The notes: generated from the letters alone by a model not told the origin. DNA of 29,518 nt from CAYFVR01 sp046541515 (GCA_046541515.1 JBKHDD010000041.1:1-29518), one strand, 5' to 3'; numbered from the stretch's first letter, positions 6,788-14,214 are shown. Program-made: numbers and translations.

Positions 6788-7906
6788 TCAGGGAAGACGG
6801 AACATTCCGATTTTAAAACCCCCCTTTGCAGAAAGCGGAAAAGGGCGGAATCGCGATGAACGGCCAAAAATCGCGTTGTTATTCTTCGGATCGGAAAGCC
6901 CCCGCCGCGGATGATCCAGAATTCGTCCGCCGGTGCACATCCCGCCGCCGGCGACGATCACCGCCGGGCCGGCCATGTCCAACAGCTTGCCGTGGGATTC
7001 GTGGTTCTCCACCGCGTAGAGATGACCGAAGTGGATGGGATGGTCCCCGGCGCCCCGCAGGTCCCACGCCTCCCGGCCCCAAAATTCCGACAGTCGGGAA
7101 TAGACCCGGGTGATCTCCAGCCCCAGCGGGGAATCGATGAACACCGGGACCGGGCCCAAGTGGCCGTTCGCGAACAGCCGGTCCAACTCGTAGATCGGCT
7201 CTTGGGTCCGCCCCGGGGAAAAGGCCGGGACGAACACCTTGCCGCCGTCGCTCAACGCCCGGCGCAGCATCGCGCCCAACCGCTCCACCCGCCGGGACCG
7301 GTCGTCGTGCAGCCGGTCGCCGTAGGTGGACTCCATCACCGGCGGATCGCAAGGTTCGGGCACGTCCGGGTCCGGCAGAATCGGCGTCTCGGCCGCGCCC
7401 GGGTCCCCGAAAACCTCGTTTCCGCAAAACGAGCGCCTCCCCGTTTTCCATCGGCGTCTCGGCCGCGCCCAGGTCCCCGGAAAACGCCGCCGACCGGCCG
7501 CCCGGGAATTCAAATCGAACCCGGCAGGAGCCGAGAAGGAGATCACTTCCTCCACCAGGCCCCAAACATCTGGAGGCCGAGAAGGAACGATCTTTCCATC
7601 AGCCAAATGTTTGTGCTCCTTGAAGCCCAGGGAAGGGCGGTGAAACGCGTTGTCATGGCGGAAAACAAGGGCGCCGTCCGAATAATGATACCGATAAGCA
7701 TGACCCAATCTTTCCGACTTGTACTTCGCCTTCACATATTCCCGAACCAAAAGGACGGAACCGTTAATCAATTTCGCTTCCGAATGAATGACCAACCGCT
7801 TGCCCGAGCGAATCTCCTCCCGAAAAACAATCGATTTCGAAAGACCAAATGCTTCCAACTGATCCAACGCATCCCGAAGTTGATCGGAATGCTCACAAAT
7901 CGACAT
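6788..7906 (-). CDS. Chimeric ORF: TumE/DUF6516-like toxin fused in frame to a metallo-beta-lactamase/beta-CASP fragment
   Basis: The first ~120 residues look like a TumE/DUF6516 toxin: VIHSEAKLINGSVLLVREYV, then HAYRYHYSDGALVFRHDNAFHRPSLGFKEHKHLADGKIV and VWGLVEEVI, matching the family pattern (YRYHxxD, DNAxHxP, HKH). After about residue 125 the frame passes through a scrambled stretch into VMESTYGDRLH, KVFVPAFSPGRTQEPIYEL, VPVFIDSPLGLEIT and VAGGGMCTGGRILDH. These are central and late motifs of MBL-fold/beta-CASP RNA-processing enzymes. The N-terminal HxHxDH metal site is absent and the tail ends in repeat DNA, so the second part is a remnant. I choose ATG 7906; TTG 7921 is possible. It overlaps the end of a broken antitoxin-like gene by 14 bases. 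Whether the fused tail spoils the toxin is unknown. Confidence 0.7.
   Translation of the reverse strand: MSICEHSDQLRDALDQLEAFGLSKSIVFREEIRSGKRLVIHSEAKLINGSVLLVREYVKAKYKSERLGHAYRYHYSDGALVFRHDNAFHRPSLGFKEHKHLADGKIVPSRPPDVWGLVEEVISFSAPAGFDLNSRAAGRRRFPGTWARPRRRWKTGRRSFCGNEVFGDPGAAETPILPDPDVPEPCDPPVMESTYGDRLHDDRSRRVERLGAMLRRALSDGGKVFVPAFSPGRTQEPIYELDRLFANGHLGPVPVFIDSPLGLEITRVYSRLSEFWGREAWDLRGAGDHPIHFGHLYAVENHESHGKLLDMAGPAVIVAGGGMCTGGRILDHPRRGLSDPKNNNAIFGRSSRFRPFPLSAKGGFKIGMFRLP
6811..6847 (+). repeat. Dispersed palindromic repeat (diverged copy)
   Basis: AAAACCCCCCTTTGCAGAAA then GCGGAAAAGGGCGG. It also encodes the last residues of the chimeric ORF at 6788-7906 (FPLSAKGGF), so that ORF ends inside repeat sequence. 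Confidence 0.6.
6880..7560 (-). pseudogene. MBL-fold/beta-CASP metallohydrolase remnant
   Basis: Fragment without its N-terminal metal-binding half and its C-terminal end. The segment VRFEFPGG...AAFSGDLGAAETP (about 7450-7530) lies in a different frame from PILPDPDVPEPCDPPVMESTYGDRLH downstream. The break coincides with a direct repeat whose copies start at 7381 and 7451. Within the fragment the GRTQEP, DSPLG and GGRIL motifs are recognisable. It is a decayed gene now read through by the upstream toxin-like frame. Confidence 0.65.
7381..7487. repeat. 70-bp-spaced direct repeat inside MBL remnant
   Basis: TCGGCGTCTCGGCCGCGCCC starts at 7381 and again at 7451, each followed by a near-identical GGTCCCCG-AAAAC. 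A tandem duplication of about 70 bp shifted the reading frame here. Confidence 0.7.
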
Positions 7907-8185
7907 ATCGGATGCCTTCAAGCGCGGCGATGTCCTCCTCCGATTTTATCGAAAGCTCATATTCGCCAACCCGTTCGACATACTCAATGTCTCCTTGTTC
8001 CATATCTTCAGATGCCCCGTTTAAAAAAATTGTGAGAGGTGGTCCCGTATTTTGTTTCAAACCGAGCCGGATTTTCCCGGGAAATTTGGAGCCAGACCCA
8101 ACCGTCCAATTTCCGATTGCATGGCTTCCCGGACCAAATGCTGAGCGTTTGGATTGTCATCGGCGTTCAGGATGACATTGGACAC
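7893..8185 (-). pseudogene. Antitoxin-like gene broken into three frames, upstream of the TumE-like toxin
   Basis: Three consecutive pieces in three frames look like one protein. Piece 1 starts at GTG 8185 (MSNVILNADDNPNAQHLVRE...SEIGRLGL) and meets a stop soon after. Piece 2 is ARFETKYGTTSHNFFKRG, and piece 3 is SEDMEQGDIEYVERVGEYEL...EDIAALEGIRYVDL, ending in TGA at 7893. The KYG and EDxExGDIEYVE patterns resemble small proteins I associate with the partner slot of DUF6516 toxins; this is from memory and not verified. The second break sits at a T7/A3/GGGG run, so either real decay or homopolymer sequencing error is possible. GGGAGGT (8191-8197) precedes the GTG by 5 bases and lies in the last codons of the UDP-xylose synthase gene. 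Confidence 0.6.
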
Positions 8186-8188
8186 GTT

Positions 8189-9163
8189 TTACCTCCCGCT
8201 CTCCCGCGAGGCGTTATTTTCCCCCAACAACGCCTCGAAATAGGCAATGGTCCGCTTCAACCCCTCTTCCAGTTGGGCGCGCGGCGCCCACCCCAGCTTC
8301 TCTTTCGCCACGGAAATGTCGGGCTTCCGCTGACGGGGGTCGTCCGTCGGCAAGGGGCGAAAGGCCAGCTCGGAACGGGAGCCGGTGAGCGAAATGATCT
8401 TCTCCGCCAGCTCCCGGATGGAAAACTCCCCGGGATTGCCCAGGTTGACCGGCCCGGTGAACTCGTCGGGCGTGTCCATCAGCCGCAAAAACGCCTCCAC
8501 CATGTCGTCCACGTAGCAGAAGGAGCGGGTCTGGCTTCCGTCCCCGTACAGGGTGATCGGTTCGTTTTTCAGCGCCTGGACGATGAAGTTGGAAACCACC
8601 CGGCCGTCGTTGGGGTGCATGCGCGGGCCGTAGGTGTTAAATATGCGGGCCACCTTCACGCGCATCCCGTGCTGCCGCCAGTAGTCGAAAAACAGGGTTT
8701 CCGCGCAGCGTTTGCCCTCGTCGTAGCAGGACCGCCGGCCGATGGGATTCACGTTGCCCCGATAGTCCTCGGTTTGGGGGTGAACCGTGGGATCGCCGTA
8801 GACCTCGCTGGTGGACGCCTGCATGATCTTGGCGCCCACCCGCTTGGCCAGCCCCAGCATGTGGATGGCGCCCATCACGCAGGTCTTGACCGTTTTTACC
8901 GGATTTTGCTGGTAATGGATGGGGGAGGCCGGGCAGGCCAGATTGTAGACCTCGTCCACCTCCAGAAAGATCGGGTGGACCAGGTCGTGGCGGACCAGCT
9001 CGAAATTGCGCCGGTCCAGCAGGGCCCGAATGTTGCGCTTGGCCCCGGTGAAGAAATTGTCCAGACAGATCACCTCGTGGCCCCGATCCACCAGCCGTTC
9101 GCACAGATGGGAGCCCAAAAATCCGGCCCCGCCGGTCACCAATATCCGTTTTTCCAAATGCAT
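8189..9163 (-). CDS. UDP-glucuronate decarboxylase (UDP-xylose synthase), extended SDR
   Basis: A 324-residue extended short-chain dehydrogenase/reductase. It shows the NAD-binding RILVTGGAGFLGSHLCERL, the UXS-typical DNFFTGAKRNI, NLACPASPIHYQQNPVKTVKT, the catalytic STSEVYGDP with SCYDEGKRCAETL (YxxxK), ARIFNTYGPRMHPNDGRVVSNFI and YGDGSQTRSFCYVDDMV. The length and motifs fit bacterial UXS enzymes, which convert UDP-glucuronate to UDP-xylose in the cytoplasm. UDP-xylose would feed the polysaccharide made by the flanking locus; no glycosyltransferase is present in the window. The gene lies between two toxin-antitoxin remnants, a HEPN stub upstream and the broken antitoxin 3 bases downstream. 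Confidence 0.95.
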   Translation of the reverse strand: MHLEKRILVTGGAGFLGSHLCERLVDRGHEVICLDNFFTGAKRNIRALLDRRNFELVRHDLVHPIFLEVDEVYNLACPASPIHYQQNPVKTVKTCVMGAIHMLGLAKRVGAKIMQASTSEVYGDPTVHPQTEDYRGNVNPIGRRSCYDEGKRCAETLFFDYWRQHGMRVKVARIFNTYGPRMHPNDGRVVSNFIVQALKNEPITLYGDGSQTRSFCYVDDMVEAFLRLMDTPDEFTGPVNLGNPGEFSIRELAEKIISLTGSRSELAFRPLPTDDPRQRKPDISVAKEKLGWAPRAQLEEGLKRTIAYFEALLGENNASRESGR

Positions 9164-9205
9164 TTGTTTTATCCTCGGCTCAGTTTATTCTCGACTCCAT
9201 CCGGT

Positions 9206-9313
9206 TCAGTCGGTCCGGCGGACTTCCCAGGAGATATCGGTGGCGGAGCGCAATTCCTTCGCTTCCGAACGAATATCGTCGAGAATCCGCTCAAGAATCG
9301 CGGGATTCACCAT
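9206..9313 (-). pseudogene. Truncated HepT/DUF86-like HEPN stub (35 codons)
   Basis: An ATG at 9313 overlaps the end of the nucleotidyltransferase gene by 23 bases and reads MVNPAILERILDDIRSEAKE...ATDISWE, ending in TGA at 9206. This resembles the first helix of HepT/DUF86 HEPN toxins, which typically begin MVxxxxLxxRLxxLxxxxxxLRxLxxxs and run to about 130-140 residues. The catalytic RxxxxxH region would lie downstream and is missing. With the MNT gene directly upstream it matches the MntA-HepT gene pairing. A short unrelated peptide cannot be excluded. Confidence 0.5.
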
Positions 9314-9761
9314 CGCGGCCTCCGTACAGGACTTGGCGGGTGTGGCGGTTGTGGATGTGGCGGAAATCCTCGAAATGTTTGCGGCCCATCACTTCGAAGC
9401 GGATTCGCGTTTCCGGAGACCGGTCCCGGGGCGATCGCCCGTTTCGCCGCGCCTGGTATTTCAACAATGCGCCCGCCCGGTTCGGTGCCACCCCGTCCAC
9501 GGAACGATCCAGGGCTTTTTCCAGCGAAACGGTGAACGCCGGAAGGGAAAAATCTTCCGCATGGGGCTCCAGCAGAATCGCCAGGTCCACATCGCTCTCG
9601 GCCGTGGGCGATCCGCAGGCGATCGATCCAAGCAGCCACGCCGCCACGATCCGGGGATCGCCCGCGCAAACGGCCGCCGCGGCTTTTTGGATTTCTTCGA
9701 CGCTCGGCGGGGCCTTGGACCGGTCGTTGCGTCCGCCAAACCGCGCTTCCCGAATTCCCAT
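9291..9761 (-). CDS. MNT-domain nucleotidyltransferase (MntA-like antitoxin)
   Basis: A 156-residue protein with the minimal nucleotidyltransferase signature: IVAAWLLGSIACGSPTAESDVDLAILL (residues 38-64), giving GS at 45-46 and metal-binding D57/D59. The C-terminal part (NRAGALLKYQARRNG ... RIRFEVMGRKHFEDFR) resembles the helical tail of MntA-type proteins. In MNT-HEPN pairs this protein AMPylates and neutralises a HEPN RNase; the partner here is only a 35-codon stub at 9206-9313. Its start lies 3 bases after the stop of the TPR gene (TGATGAATG), so it is probably translated with the polysaccharide operon. It may be an orphan antitoxin or have lost function. Confidence 0.8.
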   Translation of the reverse strand: MGIREARFGGRNDRSKAPPSVEEIQKAAAAVCAGDPRIVAAWLLGSIACGSPTAESDVDLAILLEPHAEDFSLPAFTVSLEKALDRSVDGVAPNRAGALLKYQARRNGRSPRDRSPETRIRFEVMGRKHFEDFRHIHNRHTRQVLYGGRDGESRDS

Positions 9762-9764
9762 TCA

Positions 9765-11285
9765 TCAGCCCCGGGTTGCCCGGTGTCGGTTCGCGGCGGC
9801 CTCCGGTTCGGCTTCCGACGCCGTGGTTTCGGCCTGGCCCCGTAGTTGCTCCGTCGCCCGTTCCAGGCGCCGTCGATACCCGCCGTGGTCCGGACGAATC
9901 CGGACGGCGACCCGCCAGTCTTTCAGCGCGGCGGCGAAGTCCTTGCGCCGCCACCGAAGCATTGCCCGGCGATGGAAGAGTTGATCGGACGGCGGTTTCT
10001 GATACTGGATGGCAAGACTCAGTTCCGACTCCACCCGATCCAGCTTCCCCTGCCGCTGGAGAGATTCGGCCAGCAGCAGCCGATAGGGCACATGCCTCGG
10101 TTCCAGAACGGTGGCCCGGTGGGCCGCCAGCTCCATGGCGTCCCAGTCCTGGTCGGTCCGGGCCATTTCCGCCAGCCGGGCATAGGCTTCGGCGCTGCGC
10201 TGCTCATCGCCCAATCGGGTCAACAGGTCCCGCGCCTCGGCTTTCCGGCCGGCTTCCGCCAGCGCTTTGGCCCGAATCAAGGCCGGAGCCTGACTATACA
10301 CGAAAAATCGCGTGAGGGAAGGGGCGTAGCCTGCGAAATCCAGGAGCCGATCCGTGTTTTGGTGGACGGCGTACACCCGGCGAAGCGCGGCCTCTCGATC
10401 CGGGCTTATGGAAAGGGCCCGGTCGAAGGACGCTCGGGCGGCCTCCCTCTTGTCGTTGCGGAGCTGGAGTTCGCCCAACCGGAGAAAATCCCGCTCGCCG
10501 TTGCGGAAAGACTGGATGGCCATGGCGGCCCGGTAGTGTTCCAGCGCGCGTTTCCAGTCGCCCTCGTTTCCATGGAGCAGGGACATCAACTCGTGGGATT
10601 CTCGGGGCAGAACGTCGTCGGCCAATGCTTGTCGCACCCCGGCCCGGGCGGCCGCTTCCATCGTCGGGTTCCAAAAGGGTTCCCGTGCCATGGAGCGGAC
10701 CGCCGGCGGATAGGCGTATGCCAGCCGCCGAACCTGTTCCGGCAGCAAGTCGGTTCTTCCGGCGACGTGGAGATATTCGATGAAAAGGGAGCGGTAGGCG
10801 ATGCCGTGGGGGCGGAGTTCCAGCAGCCGGCGGAAACGGGCGACGGGGTCCAGCGGCGGGTCCGGGGGTTCGCCGCGATGGAGAAAGGCCAGCCGGGCTT
10901 CCGCCTGGGCCAGTCCGTGGGCGGCCTCCACGCAGGGGGGGCACAGGACGGCGGCGGCCCGGAAATCGGAGCGGGCGGTTTTCAACAATTCTTGGGCGGC
11001 GTCGAGATGGCTCTCTTCGGCGGCCAGCGCCAGGCGAGCTTCCCCCAGCGCAACATGGATTTGCTCATCCCGGGGACGCCGCTCCAAAACGGATTTCAGG
11101 CGGGCTTCCGCCTTCCGGTACCGGCCCGCCCGGAAATCGGCCCGTGCCGCCAGCCGTTCGCGGCCGATTCGGAAATTTTCACGGGGCCGCGTCCCCGCCG
11201 CCACCATCCCCGCCAAAACCAGTCCGCACAACGCAAGCCGGGCCCAACGGGGAGGCGAAGCGTCAGTCCTTGGCCGGTTCCGCAT
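9765..11285 (-). CDS. TPR-repeat protein of polysaccharide operon, membrane-anchored
   Basis: A 506-residue protein with one N-terminal membrane segment (ARLALCGLVLAGMVAAG, about residues 15-31) followed by many tetratricopeptide-type helical hairpins, e.g. ADFRAGRYRKAEARLKSVLERRP, GDWKRALEHYRAAMAIQ, KREAARASFDRALSISPD and KDFAAALKDWRVAVRIRPD. Most of the chain would face the periplasm. The start overlaps the BY-kinase gene by 23 bases, so the two are translationally coupled. TPR proteins of this kind accompany exopolysaccharide export gene sets (AlgK and PelB are examples) and act as assembly scaffolds. A specific partner, presumably the beta-barrel or Wza-like protein, is inference. A long open frame on the opposite strand is its shadow. 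Confidence 0.85.
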   Translation of the reverse strand: MRNRPRTDASPPRWARLALCGLVLAGMVAAGTRPRENFRIGRERLAARADFRAGRYRKAEARLKSVLERRPRDEQIHVALGEARLALAAEESHLDAAQELLKTARSDFRAAAVLCPPCVEAAHGLAQAEARLAFLHRGEPPDPPLDPVARFRRLLELRPHGIAYRSLFIEYLHVAGRTDLLPEQVRRLAYAYPPAVRSMAREPFWNPTMEAAARAGVRQALADDVLPRESHELMSLLHGNEGDWKRALEHYRAAMAIQSFRNGERDFLRLGELQLRNDKREAARASFDRALSISPDREAALRRVYAVHQNTDRLLDFAGYAPSLTRFFVYSQAPALIRAKALAEAGRKAEARDLLTRLGDEQRSAEAYARLAEMARTDQDWDAMELAAHRATVLEPRHVPYRLLLAESLQRQGKLDRVESELSLAIQYQKPPSDQLFHRRAMLRWRRKDFAAALKDWRVAVRIRPDHGGYRRRLERATEQLRGQAETTASEAEPEAAANRHRATRG

Positions 11286-12501
11286 GGTAGTCGGAGTAGT
11301 ATCGGTGATAATATTCGTAGTAGGCGCCCTTCTTAATATCCACCCGATTCAGAATGACGCCCAGAATCTGGGCATGGGCCACCTGAAGCTGCTCCACCGC
11401 CTTTCGGACCACCCCGCGTTTGAGATGGCCGGCCTTGACCACCAGCGCCACGCCGTCGGTTTGGCCGGAGAGAAGCACCGAATCGCTGGCCACCAGAACG
11501 GGGGCGGAATCCACAATCACAATGTCGTACCGATCGCCCAGATAGGAAAGAAAAAACTCCATCTGCCGAGACCCGATCAGTTCCGACGGGTTGGACGGCA
11601 GGGGGCCGGAGGGCACGAGGGAATAGGCCATATCCGGGCGCCGAACCAGAATGCCTTCCAGTTTCTTCTCCAGAAACAGATAGGGATGTTCCCCGCTGAG
11701 CGTTTCCTCGAAGAGCCGCTGGGGATCCACGAGATCGTTCTGGTTTTCGATGGAATGGCGCTCCGGATGTTCCGAAAAGTAAAAGGTCCCGGTTTCCATG
11801 CGAAGCAGGGTTCGGACCGCCTCCAGGGCGTGGAGGGTCAGAATGCCCTGAAGCTTGTCCGCGGGAACCAGGCCCAGACTGGCGAGAATGAAGCCCAGCG
11901 GTTTCCCGGAATCCCGTTGCTGGCGCAGGGCGATGTCCATGCTTTCCCGAGAAAGCAGACCATTGCGAACCAGCACCTCGGCCAATCGACTTTCCTCCGC
12001 CCGCGTCTTCCAGTCAATAAAAACGATCTCCCCCTTGTGAAACCGAAGGTCCACTTCCTCTTCAAGATTCGTTACGTGGAGGATGCCGCTGGCCCGTTGC
12101 AATCGATGCAGCGCCACCAGATCGGCCACGCCGTATTCGGTCAAGGCGCCGCTGCGGATATCGGCGGTGAGCAAATCCGACAACAGGCTGGTGAGCCCCT
12201 TGGGACCCCGGGCCCGGTGAATTCCGGTCAGCGCGTTTTTTCGGAGGTCGGCGTCGATGACCGCCACCGATTTGCCTGCCTGGGAGAAGGCATAGGCCAG
12301 GTTCATGGCCGTCACGGTCTTCCCTTCGGACTCTCCGGCGCTGGTCACCACGAACGACCGGATATTTTTCTCCAAAAGAAGAAAATGGATGCTGGTTCGC
12401 AGGGAACGATAGGCTTCGGCAAACCCGGAATGGGCTTTCTGGCTGGTGAGCAGCACATGGGGCGGGTAGGCCGATTGGCTGTTTTTTCGAATCAAGCTCA
12501 C
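11263..12501 (-). CDS. CpsD/BY-kinase family tyrosine kinase with inserted DUF4388(PATAN)-like module
   Basis: A 412-residue P-loop tyrosine autokinase without its own membrane part. Conserved elements are FAEAYRSLRTSI (28-38), Walker A SAGESEGKT (54-62), Walker A' VAVIDADLRK (79-88), Walker B IVIVDSAP (327-334) and a Tyr-rich C-terminus with seven tyrosines at 394-405, the usual autophosphorylation cluster. Between A' and B, about residues 105-285, lies an extra module. It reads ALTEYGVADLVALHRLQRASG, then VDLRFHKGEIVFIDWK, LAEVLVRNGLLS and PLGFILASLGLV, then METGTFYFSE, which matches DUF4388/PATAN followed by an MshEN-like segment. The kinase returns at VPSGPLPSNPSELIGS. It starts 26 bases after the Wzz-like gene, its expected membrane partner, and should control chain length or export. 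Confidence 0.9.
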   Translation of the reverse strand: MSLIRKNSQSAYPPHVLLTSQKAHSGFAEAYRSLRTSIHFLLLEKNIRSFVVTSAGESEGKTVTAMNLAYAFSQAGKSVAVIDADLRKNALTGIHRARGPKGLTSLLSDLLTADIRSGALTEYGVADLVALHRLQRASGILHVTNLEEEVDLRFHKGEIVFIDWKTRAEESRLAEVLVRNGLLSRESMDIALRQQRDSGKPLGFILASLGLVPADKLQGILTLHALEAVRTLLRMETGTFYFSEHPERHSIENQNDLVDPQRLFEETLSGEHPYLFLEKKLEGILVRRPDMAYSLVPSGPLPSNPSELIGSRQMEFFLSYLGDRYDIVIVDSAPVLVASDSVLLSGQTDGVALVVKAGHLKRGVVRKAVEQLQVAHAQILGVILNRVDIKKGAYYEYYHRYYSDYHAEPAKD

Positions 12502-12527
12502 GGGAACGCTCCGTCTTGCGGATATTG

Positions 12528-14039
12528 TCAGGCCTTTTCGGCCTCTGGAATGACGGAAAGAACGGGCAGGCCCAAATGGCGGCTGACGTCCTCGTCCGTC
12601 CGAATTGTCTGGTCCATGTACTCCCGCAGAAAGGCCAGGCCGACTCCGGCCATGGCGCCCAGGATCAGGCCCAGGGCGAGATTCAACTTTTTGTTGGGGC
12701 GCATCGGCGCGCCGGGGACAATGGCCGATTCGGTCAGCCGAATGCCGGAGGTTTCAATCTTCTCGGTCAGGTCGGCTTCCTTGATCTTGGCCAGCAGGGC
12801 GTCGTACAGGTTCCGATTGGTTTCCACGTTGCGCTCATAAATGGAATATTCCAGCTCCTGCTGGTTGTTGGCCATGGCCTCGTTTTCAAAATCTTTCAGC
12901 ACCGCCTGGAGCTTGTCTTCCCGGTCCTTCAATATGGCCATCCGGGAACGCATGCTCTCCAGTTCCTTGGTAATTTCCGCGCTCAACTTGCTCCGGATGT
13001 CCTCGATCCGGGCCTTGGCGCCGACCATGCGCGGATGCTTTTCCTTGAAGGTTTTGGCCAGGCGGCCCTGCTCCAGCTCGGCCTCCAGCAACTGGGCGTA
13101 CAAATCGTCAATCAAGACGTTTGGCACCAGAGAGCGGACCCGAAGCACATCGGAACGGCGGCCAGTCCGCACGTTGCCCAGCTTGTCAAGCCGGGCCTGT
13201 ATCTCCAGCCGGTCGTTCCGCGTTCCCAAGTAACGGCCGTTGATTTCGCTGATCTTCTGGTTGATCAACTCCTGCCGCCCCTCCACCGAAAAAACCTGCC
13301 GGTCTTTTTTAAAGGCGATGAATTCGGCCTCGGCGTCCTCCATCTTCTTTTGGACGTCGTACAACTGGCTGGTCAGCCACCGCAGATTGTTCTGGGACGA
13401 TTCGGTTCGGTTTTCCAGGCTGAACCGGATGTAGGATGTCACCAAGGCATTGGCAATGTCCCGAGCCCGCTCCGGGCTTTGATCCTCCACGCTCACCTGA
13501 AGCAGGCGGGTGTCGCGCACCTCGGAGACGGCAATTTTTTCCCGAACTCGTTGAATCAGGGCCAACCGCTTTTGTTCCGGGGACGGTTCCGGCGCGGGCG
13601 CGTCCTTCTCCCGGCCAACGAGAGTTCGCAGATTTTCCAGGTAAGGCTGAATCATCGTCCGCACGGGATGGACTTCCAGCGTTCCCTTTCTTTCGGCGGC
13701 TTCAAAGTTCAATGCTCGGATCACCCGTTCAACGACCGGGCGGGTGGTGATCAGGTTGGCGTGGGTTTTGATGGTCATGGCCTGGGAAGCCAGCCCCCCC
13801 AGCCCCGCGGAATCATCTTGCAGGGGGGAAAGGGGCGGATCCTTGTCGATCACCATGGTGGCGGTGGCCTGATAAATGGGTTGGGCGGTAAAGGTGAGCC
13901 ATGCGGTGATCCCGGCCACCAGCAACACGCAGCCCGCAATCAACCATCGGTGCTTGTTCACCACCTGCAAATAGTCCGAGAGATGAAAATCCGCTTCTTC
14001 CTCGGCCTCGTGTCCCATGTAGGATTCCGAATGTTCCAT
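12528..14039 (-). CDS. Wzz/GumC-like polysaccharide chain-length determinant (PCP family)
   Basis: A 503-residue inner-membrane co-polymerase. An N-terminal Wzz domain starts at LSDYLQVVNKHRW, with TM1 at WLIAGCVLLVAGITAWLTF (about 32-50) and YQATATMVIDKDPP. A long periplasmic coiled-coil region (about 180-440) contains RTESSQNNLRWLTSQLYDVQKKMEDAEAEFIAFK and a GNVR-like core, FKEKHPRMVGAKARIEDI. TM2 is KLNLALGLILGAMAGVGLAFL, and a short cytoplasmic tail ends in GLPVLSVIPE. The proline-rich SAIVPGAPMRPNKK before TM2 is typical. It lacks the kinase domain, supplied by the next gene. A Shine-Dalgarno GAGGAG lies upstream of ATG 14039. It sets polymer length and links the cytoplasmic kinase to the Wza-like exporter. 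Confidence 0.93.
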   Translation of the reverse strand: MEHSESYMGHEAEEEADFHLSDYLQVVNKHRWLIAGCVLLVAGITAWLTFTAQPIYQATATMVIDKDPPLSPLQDDSAGLGGLASQAMTIKTHANLITTRPVVERVIRALNFEAAERKGTLEVHPVRTMIQPYLENLRTLVGREKDAPAPEPSPEQKRLALIQRVREKIAVSEVRDTRLLQVSVEDQSPERARDIANALVTSYIRFSLENRTESSQNNLRWLTSQLYDVQKKMEDAEAEFIAFKKDRQVFSVEGRQELINQKISEINGRYLGTRNDRLEIQARLDKLGNVRTGRRSDVLRVRSLVPNVLIDDLYAQLLEAELEQGRLAKTFKEKHPRMVGAKARIEDIRSKLSAEITKELESMRSRMAILKDREDKLQAVLKDFENEAMANNQQELEYSIYERNVETNRNLYDALLAKIKEADLTEKIETSGIRLTESAIVPGAPMRPNKKLNLALGLILGAMAGVGLAFLREYMDQTIRTDEDVSRHLGLPVLSVIPEAEKA

Positions 14040-14214
14040 GATCGGGTCAACTCCTCAGTGCGCGCGCCTCTCCGGAATAGGTGAGAGGCCCGACGTTCGC
14101 AAACACCCTTCCCCTGGCCCGGAACGGGGCCGAGAAAAAGGCGCGGGCGTTCGAGATGTTCGGGGGAAAGTGAAGTAGAAAACCTTGCCGTCGAATCCGA
14201 CTCGACGAATGAAA
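14040..14214 (-). other. Spacer between Wza-like and Wzz-like genes
   Basis: No coding frame. On the transcript strand CCTCTC and GGAGAGG (about 14071-14092) can pair around 9 bases, shortly before the Wzz-like Shine-Dalgarno. It could influence translation, but no terminator-like T-run follows. Confidence 0.35.

Larger units (their letters stand above)
6193..6863 (-). repeat. Segmental duplication, copy B (gene plus upstream flank)
   Basis: Similarity to 2405-3101 covers the whole wbpD-like gene and about 95 bases upstream, including the C-tract repeat and a shared GCGATGAACGG at the far end. Beyond that and beyond the stop codons the similarity ends. Confidence 0.75.

Noticed and set aside
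10801..12840. Long open frame of 679 codons on the plus strand
   Set aside because: It lies opposite the TPR, BY-kinase and Wzz-like genes, has no family motifs and arises from high GC codon bias.
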